In this document: one piece after another, positions 19,708 to 26,952 of the stretch
Numbering within the stretch: position 1 is the first letter of the stretch
Layout of the letters: each line of letters starts with the position of its first letter
DNA from: a bacterium
GTDB taxonomy: Bacteria; CAYTYR01; UBA6262
Direction of reading: 5' to 3'
Assembly (NCBI GenBank): GCA_028712365.1
Contig: JAQTQE010000018.1
Span: 1 to 34,677, forward strand
Length of the DNA: 34,677 bases
The notes under the pieces: generated by a model
What the model was told of the DNA's origin: nothing
What the model saw: the letters and a program-made list of their open reading frames with translations, nothing else
Database searches by the model: none
Position numbers and translations under genes: made by a program

Positions 19708-20448
19708 GTGGAAAACATCAATAAAATGCTATTAGAAGCATCCAAATCAATAGGGATATCCCTGTCTAAAGAGCAAGAGAACTCATTCTTATTATATCTA
19801 AAACTATTACAAAATAAGAATAAAACAACTAATATTGTAGCTAATAGCGAAGATAAAGAGATAATTCATAAGCATTTTATTGATTCTATAGCGATACCGC
19901 CGGTTCTTCATACCTTATTTTCAGAAGATAAACAAAATAGTCTGTTAGATATAGGAACCGGAGGCGGATTTCCAGGGATTCCTCTTAAGATCGCATACCC
20001 ATCATTGCGATTGATCCTTATGGAGGCGACAAATAAAAAAGTTGAGTTTGTAAAAGAAGTAGTTCGGCAGCTATCATTAGATAATATAAGTATAACATGG
20101 GGCCGGGCTGAAGAATTTGGCCAACAAGTTCAATATAGAGAAAAATATGATATGGTAGTGGCTAGAGCCTTAGCTGAGCTTAGTGTATTAGTTGAATTAG
20201 CCATACCTTTTCTTAAAAAGCAAGGTTTATTTATTGCATATAAGGGGCCAAATATTGATGAAGAGTTGGCTATGGCAGGAAAAGCCATAATTACATTGGG
20301 AGGGGAAGTACAAGACATAATAGAATCAAATATTACTGGAATAAGAAGGACTTTTGTAATAATCAAGAAAGTTGCTGAAACCCCAGTAAAATATCCAAGA
20401 AGGCCTGGAATACCGCAAAAAAGGCCAATTTTAGAGCAAAAAGAATAA
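19708..20448 (+). CDS. rsmG: 16S rRNA (guanine527-N7)-methyltransferase RsmG (GidB)
   Basis: Methylates G527 of 16S rRNA using SAM. It has 246 residues. The start is GTG 19708, seven bases after AAGGGG. The SAM-binding motif I is LLDIGTGGGFPGIP (about 79-92), preceded by HFIDSIAIPP and followed by VVARALAELSVLVE and FIAYKGPNIDEEL. The C-terminus is a basic proline-rich tail (YPRRPGIPQKRP), common in RsmG. It is flanked on both sides by parS sites, and the parS2 palindrome starts six bases after its stop region. rsmG next to parAB is a classic origin-proximal arrangement. Confidence 0.95.
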   Translation: MENINKMLLEASKSIGISLSKEQENSFLLYLKLLQNKNKTTNIVANSEDKEIIHKHFIDSIAIPPVLHTLFSEDKQNSLLDIGTGGGFPGIPLKIAYPSLRLILMEATNKKVEFVKEVVRQLSLDNISITWGRAEEFGQQVQYREKYDMVVARALAELSVLVELAIPFLKKQGLFIAYKGPNIDEELAMAGKAIITLGGEVQDIIESNITGIRRTFVIIKKVAETPVKYPRRPGIPQKRPILEQKE

Positions 20449-20453
20449 AAAAA

Positions 20454-20469
20454 TGTTTCACGTGAAACA
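20454..20469. promoter_or_regulatory. parS: parS centromere site 2 (very long palindrome, terminator-like)
   Basis: An exact TGTTTCACGTGAAACA. The symmetry extends to a perfect 28-base palindrome (20448-20475) with A6 before and T6 after. Lying directly behind rsmG, it could also act as a weak terminator; that second role is inference. Confidence 0.97.
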
Positions 20470-20499
20470 TTTTTTATAAAAAATAACCTTTTTTGTCAA

Positions 20500-20515
20500 T
20501 GTGCCACGTGAAACA
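20500..20515. promoter_or_regulatory. parS: parS-like site 3 (two mismatches)
   Basis: TGTGCCACGTGAAACA keeps the CACGTG core and a perfect right half but differs at two positions in the left half. It lies between two perfect sites and may be a lower-affinity ParB site. Confidence 0.65.
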
Positions 20516-20521
20516 TTTGCT

Positions 20522-20537
20522 TGTTTCACGTGAAACA
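20522..20537. promoter_or_regulatory. parS: parS centromere site 4, next to the peptidase promoter
   Basis: An exact TGTTTCACGTGAAACA within a perfect 22-base palindrome (20519-20540). A consensus -10, TATAAT, lies at 20549-20554; the -35 for it would fall inside this site and is poor. ParB bound here could affect transcription of the following peptidase gene. Confidence 0.97.
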
Positions 20538-20576
20538 AGCGCGATCACTATAATATATTAAGGGAGTTCTTAATTG

Positions 20577-21512
20577 ATGAATTTGAAGAAAGAAAGGGTG
20601 CAAATACTCGCATTAATTATATTAAGCTCTATACTACTAACTTATATAGGGTATATTATATTTTTAAATACGCGTATTAAGGTTTTACAAACACAAAACC
20701 AAGAAGTAATGGACCATATGCGATTATTATATGAACTGCAGAAACATGTTGAGTTCTTTAATGAAGATTCTAATCAGGGAGTTCTGGATCAAGATACTAA
20801 TGGCGATTCTTATTGCTCTGCGGAAACAGAGAACTTTAAAATATATGCGCACACTGAAGAAGTGTGTGCTAGTATTGCCGAGGGTATAGAATCGACATAC
20901 CAGAAAATCATTGAAGATCTGCGATATGAAATAAAACCAGCAAAAAAAATAAAAATATATATTTTTAAAGACAAGGAAGAATATCAAAATAAGATCAGGC
21001 AGCCAATGTGGTCAGTAGGTAGGGTTATTTACAATAAAAACAGCTTCTATTCCTACGAAGGCGTGAATTTGGCCGGACTTATACCACACGAAATTACTCA
21101 CCTGTTGCTTTATAATTTTATGGATCGGCAGTATGAGCCTGTAAGCATGCGCTGGTTATCAGAGGGATTGGCTATGTATGAAGAAAGCAAGATAGTGCAG
21201 AGCTCATTAGTTAGTATCTTGCGGGGAAAGCTCGAGTTGCTGAAAAAAGGAAGACAATTTAGTATGCAAGACTTGCTTCTGGCAGAGGTGTTAAAAACAC
21301 GGCAGGCTGATCTAATTAACCTATGGTACGCCCAATCTTTCAGCATGGTAGAATTTATGATAACCCAATTGGGGAAAGATAATTTCAATAGATTTTGTTT
21401 AAGCCTAAGAGAATCTAATGATGTAGAAAAAGCACTTAAAAATACATATGGCGATAAGTTTAATACGTTAGATGATTTTCAAAAACAATGGGAAAAATAT
21501 ATACAAAAATAA
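20577..21512 (+). CDS. Membrane-anchored HExxH metallopeptidase (peptidase MA-like)
   Basis: About 311 residues. A single N-terminal membrane helix (about 10-30, IIFLNTR at its end) follows a lysine/arginine-rich start, then a coiled segment, so the catalytic part is probably extracytoplasmic. The zinc motif is HEITH (about 171-175) and the downstream WLSEGLAMYEE supplies a likely third ligand Glu, a gluzincin pattern like the peptidase MA family. AGGGAG lies ten bases before ATG 20577; a TTG three bases earlier has slightly better spacing. It lies between the parS cluster and parA, 55 bases before parA. The substrate is unknown and I do not recognise a named gene. Confidence 0.8.
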   Translation: MNLKKERVQILALIILSSILLTYIGYIIFLNTRIKVLQTQNQEVMDHMRLLYELQKHVEFFNEDSNQGVLDQDTNGDSYCSAETENFKIYAHTEEVCASIAEGIESTYQKIIEDLRYEIKPAKKIKIYIFKDKEEYQNKIRQPMWSVGRVIYNKNSFYSYEGVNLAGLIPHEITHLLLYNFMDRQYEPVSMRWLSEGLAMYEESKIVQSSLVSILRGKLELLKKGRQFSMQDLLLAEVLKTRQADLINLWYAQSFSMVEFMITQLGKDNFNRFCLSLRESNDVEKALKNTYGDKFNTLDDFQKQWEKYIQK

Positions 21513-21532
21513 CAAAATCGTGCAGATTTTCC

Positions 21533-21561
21533 TTGCATTAATATTAAGGTTTTGTTAGAAT
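21533..21561 (+). promoter_or_regulatory. parA promoter giving a probable leaderless transcript
   Basis: TTGCAT (21533-21538) and TAGAAT (21556-21561) are exactly 17 bases apart. The -10 ends six bases before the parA ATG at 21568, so transcription should start at or next to the start codon. No ribosome-binding site precedes parA. Confidence 0.6.
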
Positions 21562-21567
21562 GAATCC

Positions 21568-22392
21568 ATGAGCAAAATCATTGCTGTAGCCAATCAAAAA
21601 GGCGGAGTCGGTAAAACAACAACCGCGATAAACCTTTCTGCCTATCTTGCCCAGCAAGGCCAGGAAACACTACTTATTGATATGGACCCCCAGGGGAATA
21701 CAACTGCTGGGGTTGGTATAGGGAAGAATGAACTAAAAAACACTATATATAATGTATTGATGGAAGAAGCAAATATAGAAGATGCAATAATGTCTACAGA
21801 TGTAGACTGGCTAGATATAGTACCCGCCAATATCCATTTGATTGGCGCGGAAATAGAGCTAGTTAATGTATTTGCCCGCGAGACCCGCCTTCAGAAAGCC
21901 CTAGAGAAACTTACCAGTGTTTACAAATACGTTGTGATTGATTGCCCTCCCTCCCTGGGATTACTCACGGTAAATAGTCTTACCGCTGCTGATTCTGTTA
22001 TTATTCCTATGCAATGCGAGTATTATGCCTTGGAAGGATTGGGGCAATTGTTGAACACTGTTGAGCTGATACGTAAAAACCTTAATCCTGAGTTACGCGT
22101 GGAAGGAGTATTGTTAACTATGTTTGATGCTAGGGTTAACTTATCAGGGCAAGTCGTAGATGAGGTTCGTAAGCATCTCCGGAATAAAGTATATACGACG
22201 GTGATTCCAAGGACAGTTCGCCTCTCAGAAGCACCCAGTCATGGCAAACCGATACTTCTTTATGATCCGCATTCTAAAGGAGCAATCGCCTACGCTGAAC
22301 TGGCCAAAGAAGTTATCAACCAGACACAAAAAGAGGAAACGCATATAGAATCACAGGCAGAACCACAAGAAAGCATCGTAAGTAATTCTTAA
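21568..22392 (+). CDS. parA: Chromosome-partitioning ATPase ParA (Soj)
   Basis: A deviant-Walker ATPase that binds DNA non-specifically and, with ParB-parS, moves the origin regions apart. It has 274 residues. The deviant Walker A is KGGVGKTT (11-18), with both the signature Lys11 and Lys16, then LLIDMDPQGNTT (Walker A') and VVIDCPPSLGLLTVNSL (Walker B region). No helix-turn-helix extension is present, so it is the short chromosomal Soj type. The C-terminal tail is Glu/Gln-rich. parB follows 14 bases later. The start ATG 21568 lies seven bases after a promoter -10 and lacks a ribosome-binding site. Confidence 0.97.
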   Translation: MSKIIAVANQKGGVGKTTTAINLSAYLAQQGQETLLIDMDPQGNTTAGVGIGKNELKNTIYNVLMEEANIEDAIMSTDVDWLDIVPANIHLIGAEIELVNVFARETRLQKALEKLTSVYKYVVIDCPPSLGLLTVNSLTAADSVIIPMQCEYYALEGLGQLLNTVELIRKNLNPELRVEGVLLTMFDARVNLSGQVVDEVRKHLRNKVYTTVIPRTVRLSEAPSHGKPILLYDPHSKGAIAYAELAKEVINQTQKEETHIESQAEPQESIVSNS

Positions 22393-22406
22393 TCGTGGAG
22401 GAAAAA

Positions 22407-23258
22407 ATGCACAAAGCATTAGGTAAAGGACTGGAAGCATTAATCCCTGGCGTGACGCTCAATGATGGCGATGTTTCCCTGAGTGAATCCATTACCCATG
22501 TGAAATTGGATAATATTGTGCCTAATAAATACCAGGCCCGGCATTATTTTAATGAACAGAAGATTAGAGAACTGGCTGCTTCTATCCAGACTAATGGCCT
22601 GGTACATCCTTTATTGGTACGCCGGTTGGATGACGGATATGAATTAATAGCTGGAGAGCGTCGTTGGCGGGCAGCCAAAGAAGCTGGACTGGCAGATGTC
22701 CCGGCAATTGTAAAAGAAGTTAATGACGCGGAAATGTTTGAGTTGTCATTAATAGAAAATATACAACGCGAAGATCTTAATCCTTTAGAAGAGGCAGAAG
22801 CATACCGCCAATTAATGGATAATTTTAACCTTAGCCAGGAAAAATTATCGCAAAGGATCGGCAAAGACCGTTCTTCTGTGGCTAATATGCTGCGTTTGCT
22901 TAAGTTACCCGATGAAGTGAAAACAGAAATATTAAACGGTAATATCTCTGCCGGGCATGCCCGGGCTATTATGGGTCTTGAAAGTCTGGAAGACCAGGAA
23001 TCATTAGCGCAAAGAATTTCCGGTGAAAAGTTAAGCGTTCGGGAAGCGGAAGAAGTAGTTAAAAAACTCAGGAAAATATCGATTACCACCACCAAACAAA
23101 AGAATGTGCATATTATAGAAGCTGAAGAAGAGTTACAGCGGGCTCTTGGCGCGCATGTTAATATCAAATACCGCAAAGGAAAGGGCAAGATCGAGGTTAA
23201 GTTCTATTCAGACACTGAACTTGAAAGAATAATGAATGTCATGAAAGGCATCCGCTAA
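22407..23258 (+). CDS. parB: Chromosome-partitioning protein ParB (Spo0J)
   Basis: The parS-binding CTPase clamp that loads at parS, spreads and stimulates ParA. I use ATG 22407 (MHKALGKGLEALIPG), five bases after GGAGG; a GTG at 22395 would overlap that site. It has 283 residues. The N-terminal nuclease-like/CTPase domain shows GERRWRAAK (83-91) and ENIQRE (117-122). The helix-turn-helix that reads parS is at about 143-165 (LSQEKLSQRIGKDRSSVANM). The C-terminal part (about 230-283) is the dimerisation domain. The parS sites 2-3 kb upstream match the Spo0J consensus exactly. Confidence 0.97.
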   Translation: MHKALGKGLEALIPGVTLNDGDVSLSESITHVKLDNIVPNKYQARHYFNEQKIRELAASIQTNGLVHPLLVRRLDDGYELIAGERRWRAAKEAGLADVPAIVKEVNDAEMFELSLIENIQREDLNPLEEAEAYRQLMDNFNLSQEKLSQRIGKDRSSVANMLRLLKLPDEVKTEILNGNISAGHARAIMGLESLEDQESLAQRISGEKLSVREAEEVVKKLRKISITTTKQKNVHIIEAEEELQRALGAHVNIKYRKGKGKIEVKFYSDTELERIMNVMKGIR

Positions 23259-23262
23259 AACT

Positions 23263-23380
23263 CGTTCGTGGTTAATGGTTCGTAGGGCATCGTAAAAATA
23301 TAAAGGCGCTTAATCGATTAGATTAAACGCCTTTTTTATTTCTTTAGTTACGACTAGCGACGAACGATCAACGACGAACG
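23263..23380. repeat. Long imperfect inverted repeat filling the gap between parB and the next gene
   Basis: The arms at 23263-23285 and 23358-23380 match at 19 of 23 positions in inverted orientation. Each arm contains repeated CGTTCGT-type units. The terminator hairpin at 23303-23337 is nested inside, so the whole gap could form one long branched hairpin. Confidence 0.75.
23303..23337. terminator. Bidirectional terminator between convergent parB and the homocitrate-synthase-like gene
   Basis: AAGGCG-C-TTAATC pairs with GATTAA-A-CGCCTT around a five-base loop with one internal mismatch. T6 follows on the plus strand, and a T-rich tract follows on the minus strand (complement of about 23293-23304). 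It suits the convergent gene ends on either side. Confidence 0.88.
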
Positions 23381-23384
23381 GCTC

Positions 23385-24632
23385 TTAAGGTATTACCGTC
23401 ATTATTTTCTTAGCCTGCTCCGGGTGTTTAGCTATAAAGATCAGTTCATCATTGGTTAAAGGTTTTTGGGTATGTACATTGGCATATCTGGTGAGTTCCA
23501 ATACCTTGGCTGCCTCTTTTTCATCTTTAAATTGGACTTCCAGCTTACCGTATACATTACGGAATCCTTTGATTCCGCTGTACTCGCCGGCTATGATCTG
23601 TCTCCCGGTTTCAATAATTTCCGGTTCTCCTCGTCCAAGCACCTCAAAATCATAAAGTTCGTAATTGCGGCGGTCTTTTAATGCTCCGTCTGCATGAATG
23701 CCAGATTCATGAGCAAAGGCATTAGCTCCTACGCCAGGCTGGTTTATGGGAATAGGTACGGCAAAAGCATAAGACATATATTTCGCTATCTTCCAGGCTT
23801 TTGACAGATCTATCCGTTCATCGAGCTGGTATTTGCCGGTAAAGGTGCTGGAATATTTTAACGCGAGAATAACCGACACCAAGTCAGCGTTTCCTGCCCG
23901 TTCACCCATGCCATTTACCGTGGTATTGATAAAGGCATTAACTCCCGCATCTATCGCTGCCTTGGCTCCGGCAACAGAGGTTGCCACGACCATTCCTAGG
24001 TCATTATGGCAATGTAATTCTATATCAATTTTTACTTCCTGGGCCAGTTTTTTAATACGTTCGTAAATTGAGAAAGGATCGTCATATCCCAGGGTGTCGC
24101 AATAGCGAATACGATCAACTCCCGCATTTTTAGCAGCAATGGCAAATTCCAATAAATAATCCATTCTGGTTCGTGATGCGTCTTCAGCGTTCACCCCGAT
24201 TGCTTCCGCTCCTAGCTTCCTGGCCAGTTTCACTCCTGCTACCATCTCTTTTATAACACCTTTGTGGTCTAATTTACCTTTAAATTTATTAACAATCATT
24301 TGGTCGCTGGTAGAAATAGACATATTAAGATATTTAAGTTTAGGGACTTTATCAAAAGCCGTTTCAACATCACCAGGTGTAGCCCGGATCCAGCCACTTA
24401 AACGAATAGGTGCCAGGACCCCTTTAGCAGCCAGGTCCAGGTTAGCATTCAAATAGTTAGTCTCATGCCGGGTAACAGGAAAGCCAAACTCAGACTGGAA
24501 AATGCCCATTTCATTCAGCATCAGATTTAGCATTGTTTTTTGTAGTTTAGCTAATCCCAGCCTGGCAGTTTGCACTCCGTCGCGGTTAGTCACATCGATA
24601 AAATAAATTTTGTTCTGTTTCTTCTTAACCAT
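23385..24632 (-). CDS. DRE-TIM metallolyase, homocitrate synthase/isopropylmalate synthase family
   Basis: A 415-residue acyl-CoA-condensing enzyme. The N-terminal active-site loop reads DVTNRDGVQTA where classical members have DTTLRDGEQ, so Asp and Arg are kept but the Glu is Val. The metal-binding strand motif is HCHNDLGM, and NGMGERAGNADL and HESGIHADG complete the TIM-barrel core. The C-terminus includes a partial communication-type region, but there is no long LeuA regulatory domain. Family members condense acetyl-CoA with 2-oxoglutarate, pyruvate, 2-oxoisovalerate or oxaloacetate; which one applies cannot be decided. No nitrogenase, lysine or leucine genes are nearby. ATG 24632 follows AGAGGAG. 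The gene faces the replication fork. Confidence 0.85.
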   Translation of the reverse strand: MVKKKQNKIYFIDVTNRDGVQTARLGLAKLQKTMLNLMLNEMGIFQSEFGFPVTRHETNYLNANLDLAAKGVLAPIRLSGWIRATPGDVETAFDKVPKLKYLNMSISTSDQMIVNKFKGKLDHKGVIKEMVAGVKLARKLGAEAIGVNAEDASRTRMDYLLEFAIAAKNAGVDRIRYCDTLGYDDPFSIYERIKKLAQEVKIDIELHCHNDLGMVVATSVAGAKAAIDAGVNAFINTTVNGMGERAGNADLVSVILALKYSSTFTGKYQLDERIDLSKAWKIAKYMSYAFAVPIPINQPGVGANAFAHESGIHADGALKDRRNYELYDFEVLGRGEPEIIETGRQIIAGEYSGIKGFRNVYGKLEVQFKDEKEAAKVLELTRYANVHTQKPLTNDELIFIAKHPEQAKKIMTVIP

Positions 24633-24662
24633 AATTTCTCCTCTTTTAAGTACAGGTTCCTT

Positions 24663-24760
24663 GGTGTAAGTTTTAGAAGTAAGTTTGGTCTAAAGTCTAT
24701 GGTTGTTGGGCTCTAAACTACAAACCTAAGACCTACTTCCATACATACTTCTACAACCTT
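24663..24760. repeat. Intergenic repeat, copy A (about 98 bases, inverted ends)
   Basis: This stretch is nearly the same as 33370-33460, differing by a few substitutions and about seven extra bases near the middle. Its ends are inverted: TAGAAGTAAGT at 24674-24684 against ACATACTTCTA at 24743-24753. It fills most of the gap between the aminotransferase gene and the homocitrate-synthase-like gene. It has no coding potential and could be a small non-autonomous or REP-like element. Confidence 0.85.
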
Positions 24761-24778
24761 CACCTTTAACTACTGTTT

Positions 24779-25972
24779 TTAATAGTATTTATTAATTACA
24801 GCTTCTATCCGGTCCATGCCGGTTTTTATTTTTTCAAAACTGGTGGCATACGATAGGCGGACATAGTTATCATTACCAAATCCAGAGCCTGGAATAACCG
24901 CTACCTTGGCTTCGTTGAGCCAAAACTCAGCCAGTCCCAAGGAATCCTTGATTTCTACCCCGTTCAGGGTTTTCTTTAATAGTTTGGAAATGTTAACAAA
25001 AACATAAAAAGCGCCTTCCGGCGTTAAACATCTCATTTTTTTAATAGCATTGACCCGTTCTACCATATAATCGCGCCTTTTCTTAAACTCCAGGCGCATC
25101 TTTTCTACTTCATCTTGCGGACCGTTAATTGCCACGACTGCTGCTTTTTGAACAAAAGAGACAGGATTAGACGTAGAATGATCCTGCAAATTAGCCATAG
25201 CTTGCACTATATCTTGCCTGGCCGCGGTATATCCTATCCGCCAGCCAGTCATAGCATAGGTTTTAGAAACACCGTTAATAATGATCGTGCGCTCCTTAAT
25301 AGCCGGGCCGAAACTGGCGATACTAACCGGTTTTTTATCAGAATATACGAGTTTTTCATATATTTCATCAGAAATAACCAGGAAATCCTTGTCTACGGCA
25401 ATTTTAGCAAAAGCCTCTAATTCCTGGGCTGTATACATCATTCCCGTTGGATTGGAGGGGCTATTTAAGATCAGAAGTTTTGTCCTGGGCTTGACTTTAG
25501 ACAATAGTTGTTCAGGGGAGATCTTAAAATCATTTTTTTCACTGGTTTTAATAATAACCGGTTTAGCGCCGCTGAGCTTGATCATTTCCAGGTAACTGAC
25601 CCAGTATGGTGAGGCCAAAATGACCTCATCTCCTTTTTCACAAAGCACCATTATCGCGTTATACAGTGAATGCTTGGCTCCGCAGGAAACGATGATTTCC
25701 GCTGGTTTGAAATCCAAACCATTATCCCGCTTAAGCTTGTCGGCTATAGCGGTTTTTAATTCCGGTATGCCGGAAGTGGCCGTATATTTAGTAAATCCTG
25801 CCTGTAAAGACCTGATGGCTTCTTCTTTAATATATGAGGGGGTATCAAAATCAGGCTCGCCAGCGCCAAATCCGATAACATCTATTCCTTGCGTTCTTAA
25901 TTGATTCACTTTGGCGGTTATGCCCAAAGTGGGTGAGGGACTGATTAAGATTGTTCTTTTAGCTAGCTTCAT
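24779..25972 (-). CDS. Aspartate/aromatic aminotransferase, class I PLP enzyme
   Basis: A 397-residue fold-type I aminotransferase of subgroup I-gamma type, most like bacterial aspartate aminotransferases. Visible are the N-terminal GFGAGEPDFDTP, the substrate/PLP motif SPSNPTG with Asn174, Asp202 and Tyr205 in SDEIYEKLVY, the Schiff-base Lys237 in VSKTYAMTGWRIGY, and the carboxylate-binding Arg near the C-terminus (VRLSYATS). It interconverts aspartate and 2-oxoglutarate with oxaloacetate and glutamate; an aromatic or prephenate role cannot be excluded. There is no clear ribosome-binding site before ATG 25972. It lies 39 bases after ndk and is separated from the next gene by repeat copy A. 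Confidence 0.92.
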   Translation of the reverse strand: MKLAKRTILISPSPTLGITAKVNQLRTQGIDVIGFGAGEPDFDTPSYIKEEAIRSLQAGFTKYTATSGIPELKTAIADKLKRDNGLDFKPAEIIVSCGAKHSLYNAIMVLCEKGDEVILASPYWVSYLEMIKLSGAKPVIIKTSEKNDFKISPEQLLSKVKPRTKLLILNSPSNPTGMMYTAQELEAFAKIAVDKDFLVISDEIYEKLVYSDKKPVSIASFGPAIKERTIIINGVSKTYAMTGWRIGYTAARQDIVQAMANLQDHSTSNPVSFVQKAAVVAINGPQDEVEKMRLEFKKRRDYMVERVNAIKKMRCLTPEGAFYVFVNISKLLKKTLNGVEIKDSLGLAEFWLNEAKVAVIPGSGFGNDNYVRLSYATSFEKIKTGMDRIEAVINKYY

Positions 25973-26011
25973 AAGAAATTTCGTCTTTCTTAGTAATTAA
26001 TTAACCACTAC

Positions 26012-26479
26012 TCATTTTTCTTCTGGGTCAGAAACAATTTCTTCCGGCTTGAACCAGAGCGCGATTTCCCGCTGGGCATCTTTCAGGTCACTGGAAGCGT
26101 GGATGACGTTTTCAAAGACCCCTTTGGTGGTAATACGTCCATAAGCGCCTCTGATCGTAGTAGGATCCGCTTCCTCTGGATTAGTCGCGCCAGCGATCTT
26201 GCGTACACGGTTAATAGCATCTTCCCCTTGATAAACAAAGGCAATTACCCGTTCAAAGTGATGGCCATGCAGCTTACCCTGAAAATATTTAAGTAAGTCT
26301 TCAAAAAAAGGCTTATCTTTAAGGTGTTGGTAGTGTTTTTCAGCTAAATCCCTGGAAACACGGACGACTTTAGCTCCGACTATTTCCAATTTAGCCTCAG
26401 AAAGTTTAGTTAATATATTGCCGGTTAAAGATTTTTGCAGACCATCCGGCTTGATCAATACCAGTGTTTTTTCCATCAT
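26012..26479 (-). CDS. ndk: Nucleoside diphosphate kinase
   Basis: Transfers the gamma-phosphate from ATP to other NDPs through a phospho-histidine. ATG 26479 has AGGGG six bases upstream, giving 155 residues. Landmarks are TLVLIKPDGLQ, GATNPEEADPTTIRGAYGR and active-site His127 in NVIHASSD (NxxHxSDS in most members, here with an altered spacing after the Ser). The C-terminal tail ends in an acidic stretch. It is the first gene of a minus-strand run with the aminotransferase and diverges from the V-ATPase operon. Confidence 0.95.
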   Translation of the reverse strand: MMEKTLVLIKPDGLQKSLTGNILTKLSEAKLEIVGAKVVRVSRDLAEKHYQHLKDKPFFEDLLKYFQGKLHGHHFERVIAFVYQGEDAINRVRKIAGATNPEEADPTTIRGAYGRITTKGVFENVIHASSDLKDAQREIALWFKPEEIVSDPEEK

Positions 26480-26515
26480 GGGCAACCCCTAACAGTAAGT
26501 TTGTGTAAAGTGGTC

Positions 26516-26544
26516 TTTTAACATAAAATATAGGGGATTGTCAA
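26516..26544 (-). promoter_or_regulatory. Possible ndk promoter
   Basis: On the minus strand a perfect TTGACA (26544-26539) is followed 17 bases later by TTAAAA (26521-26516), a weak -10. It lies 37 bases upstream of the ndk start. Confidence 0.4.
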
Positions 26545-26576
26545 GAGAAGAATATACTGGGAAAACTCATAACTCA

Positions 26577-26606
26577 TTGACTTTATAGCGTGAAATATGC
26601 TATCGT
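26577..26606 (+). promoter_or_regulatory. Probable promoter of the V-ATPase operon
   Basis: TTGACT (26577-26582) precedes TATCGT (26601-26606) by 18 bases. A TGC directly before the -10 fits the extended -10 pattern. It lies 43 bases upstream of the first ATPase gene. Confidence 0.45.
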
Positions 26607-26649
26607 AATTTTTTAAAGGTACTATTTTCCCTCAAAGAAAGGCCTCCTT

Positions 26650-26952
26650 ATGCTTAAAGCTATTCAAAAAATCCATAAAACCGAAACAGAAGAAACCACA
26701 AAAATAAAAAATGCGCAAATTGAAGCCGCCCAGATCCTAGCCCAAGCAGAGGCCGAAGCCGCGCAGATAGTAACTAAGGCCTTGGCCCAGGCAGAACAAG
26801 ACAGCCAAAAGATATTGACGCAAACTAAGGAAAAAAGCCAAACCGCTATAAACCTGATAAAACAAAAATATCAGGAGGAAATCACCGACCTGGTCAATAA
26901 AGCCAATAAAAAAGCAACCAAAGCCATAGAAGTGGTGATGAAGGGCTTGTAA
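26650..26952 (+). CDS. ntpF: V-type ATPase peripheral-stalk subunit G/H
   Basis: A 100-residue, Ala/Gln/Lys/Glu-rich protein with no hydrophobic segment; almost all of it should be one long helix with coiled-coil spacing, for example IEAAQILAQAEAEAAQIVTK. In bacterial and archaeal V/A-ATPases this subunit pairs with E to form the peripheral stalks. It is the first gene of the operon, with AAAGG seven bases before ATG 26650, and its stop overlaps the subunit I start as TAATG. The identity rests on composition and position rather than on a sharp motif. Confidence 0.8.
   Translation: MLKAIQKIHKTETEETTKIKNAQIEAAQILAQAEAEAAQIVTKALAQAEQDSQKILTQTKEKSQTAINLIKQKYQEEITDLVNKANKKATKAIEVVMKGL

Noticed and set aside
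23263-23380. Insertion sequence remnant
   Set aside because: No transposase fragment or target duplication is visible; the gap is explained by nested hairpins and the terminator.
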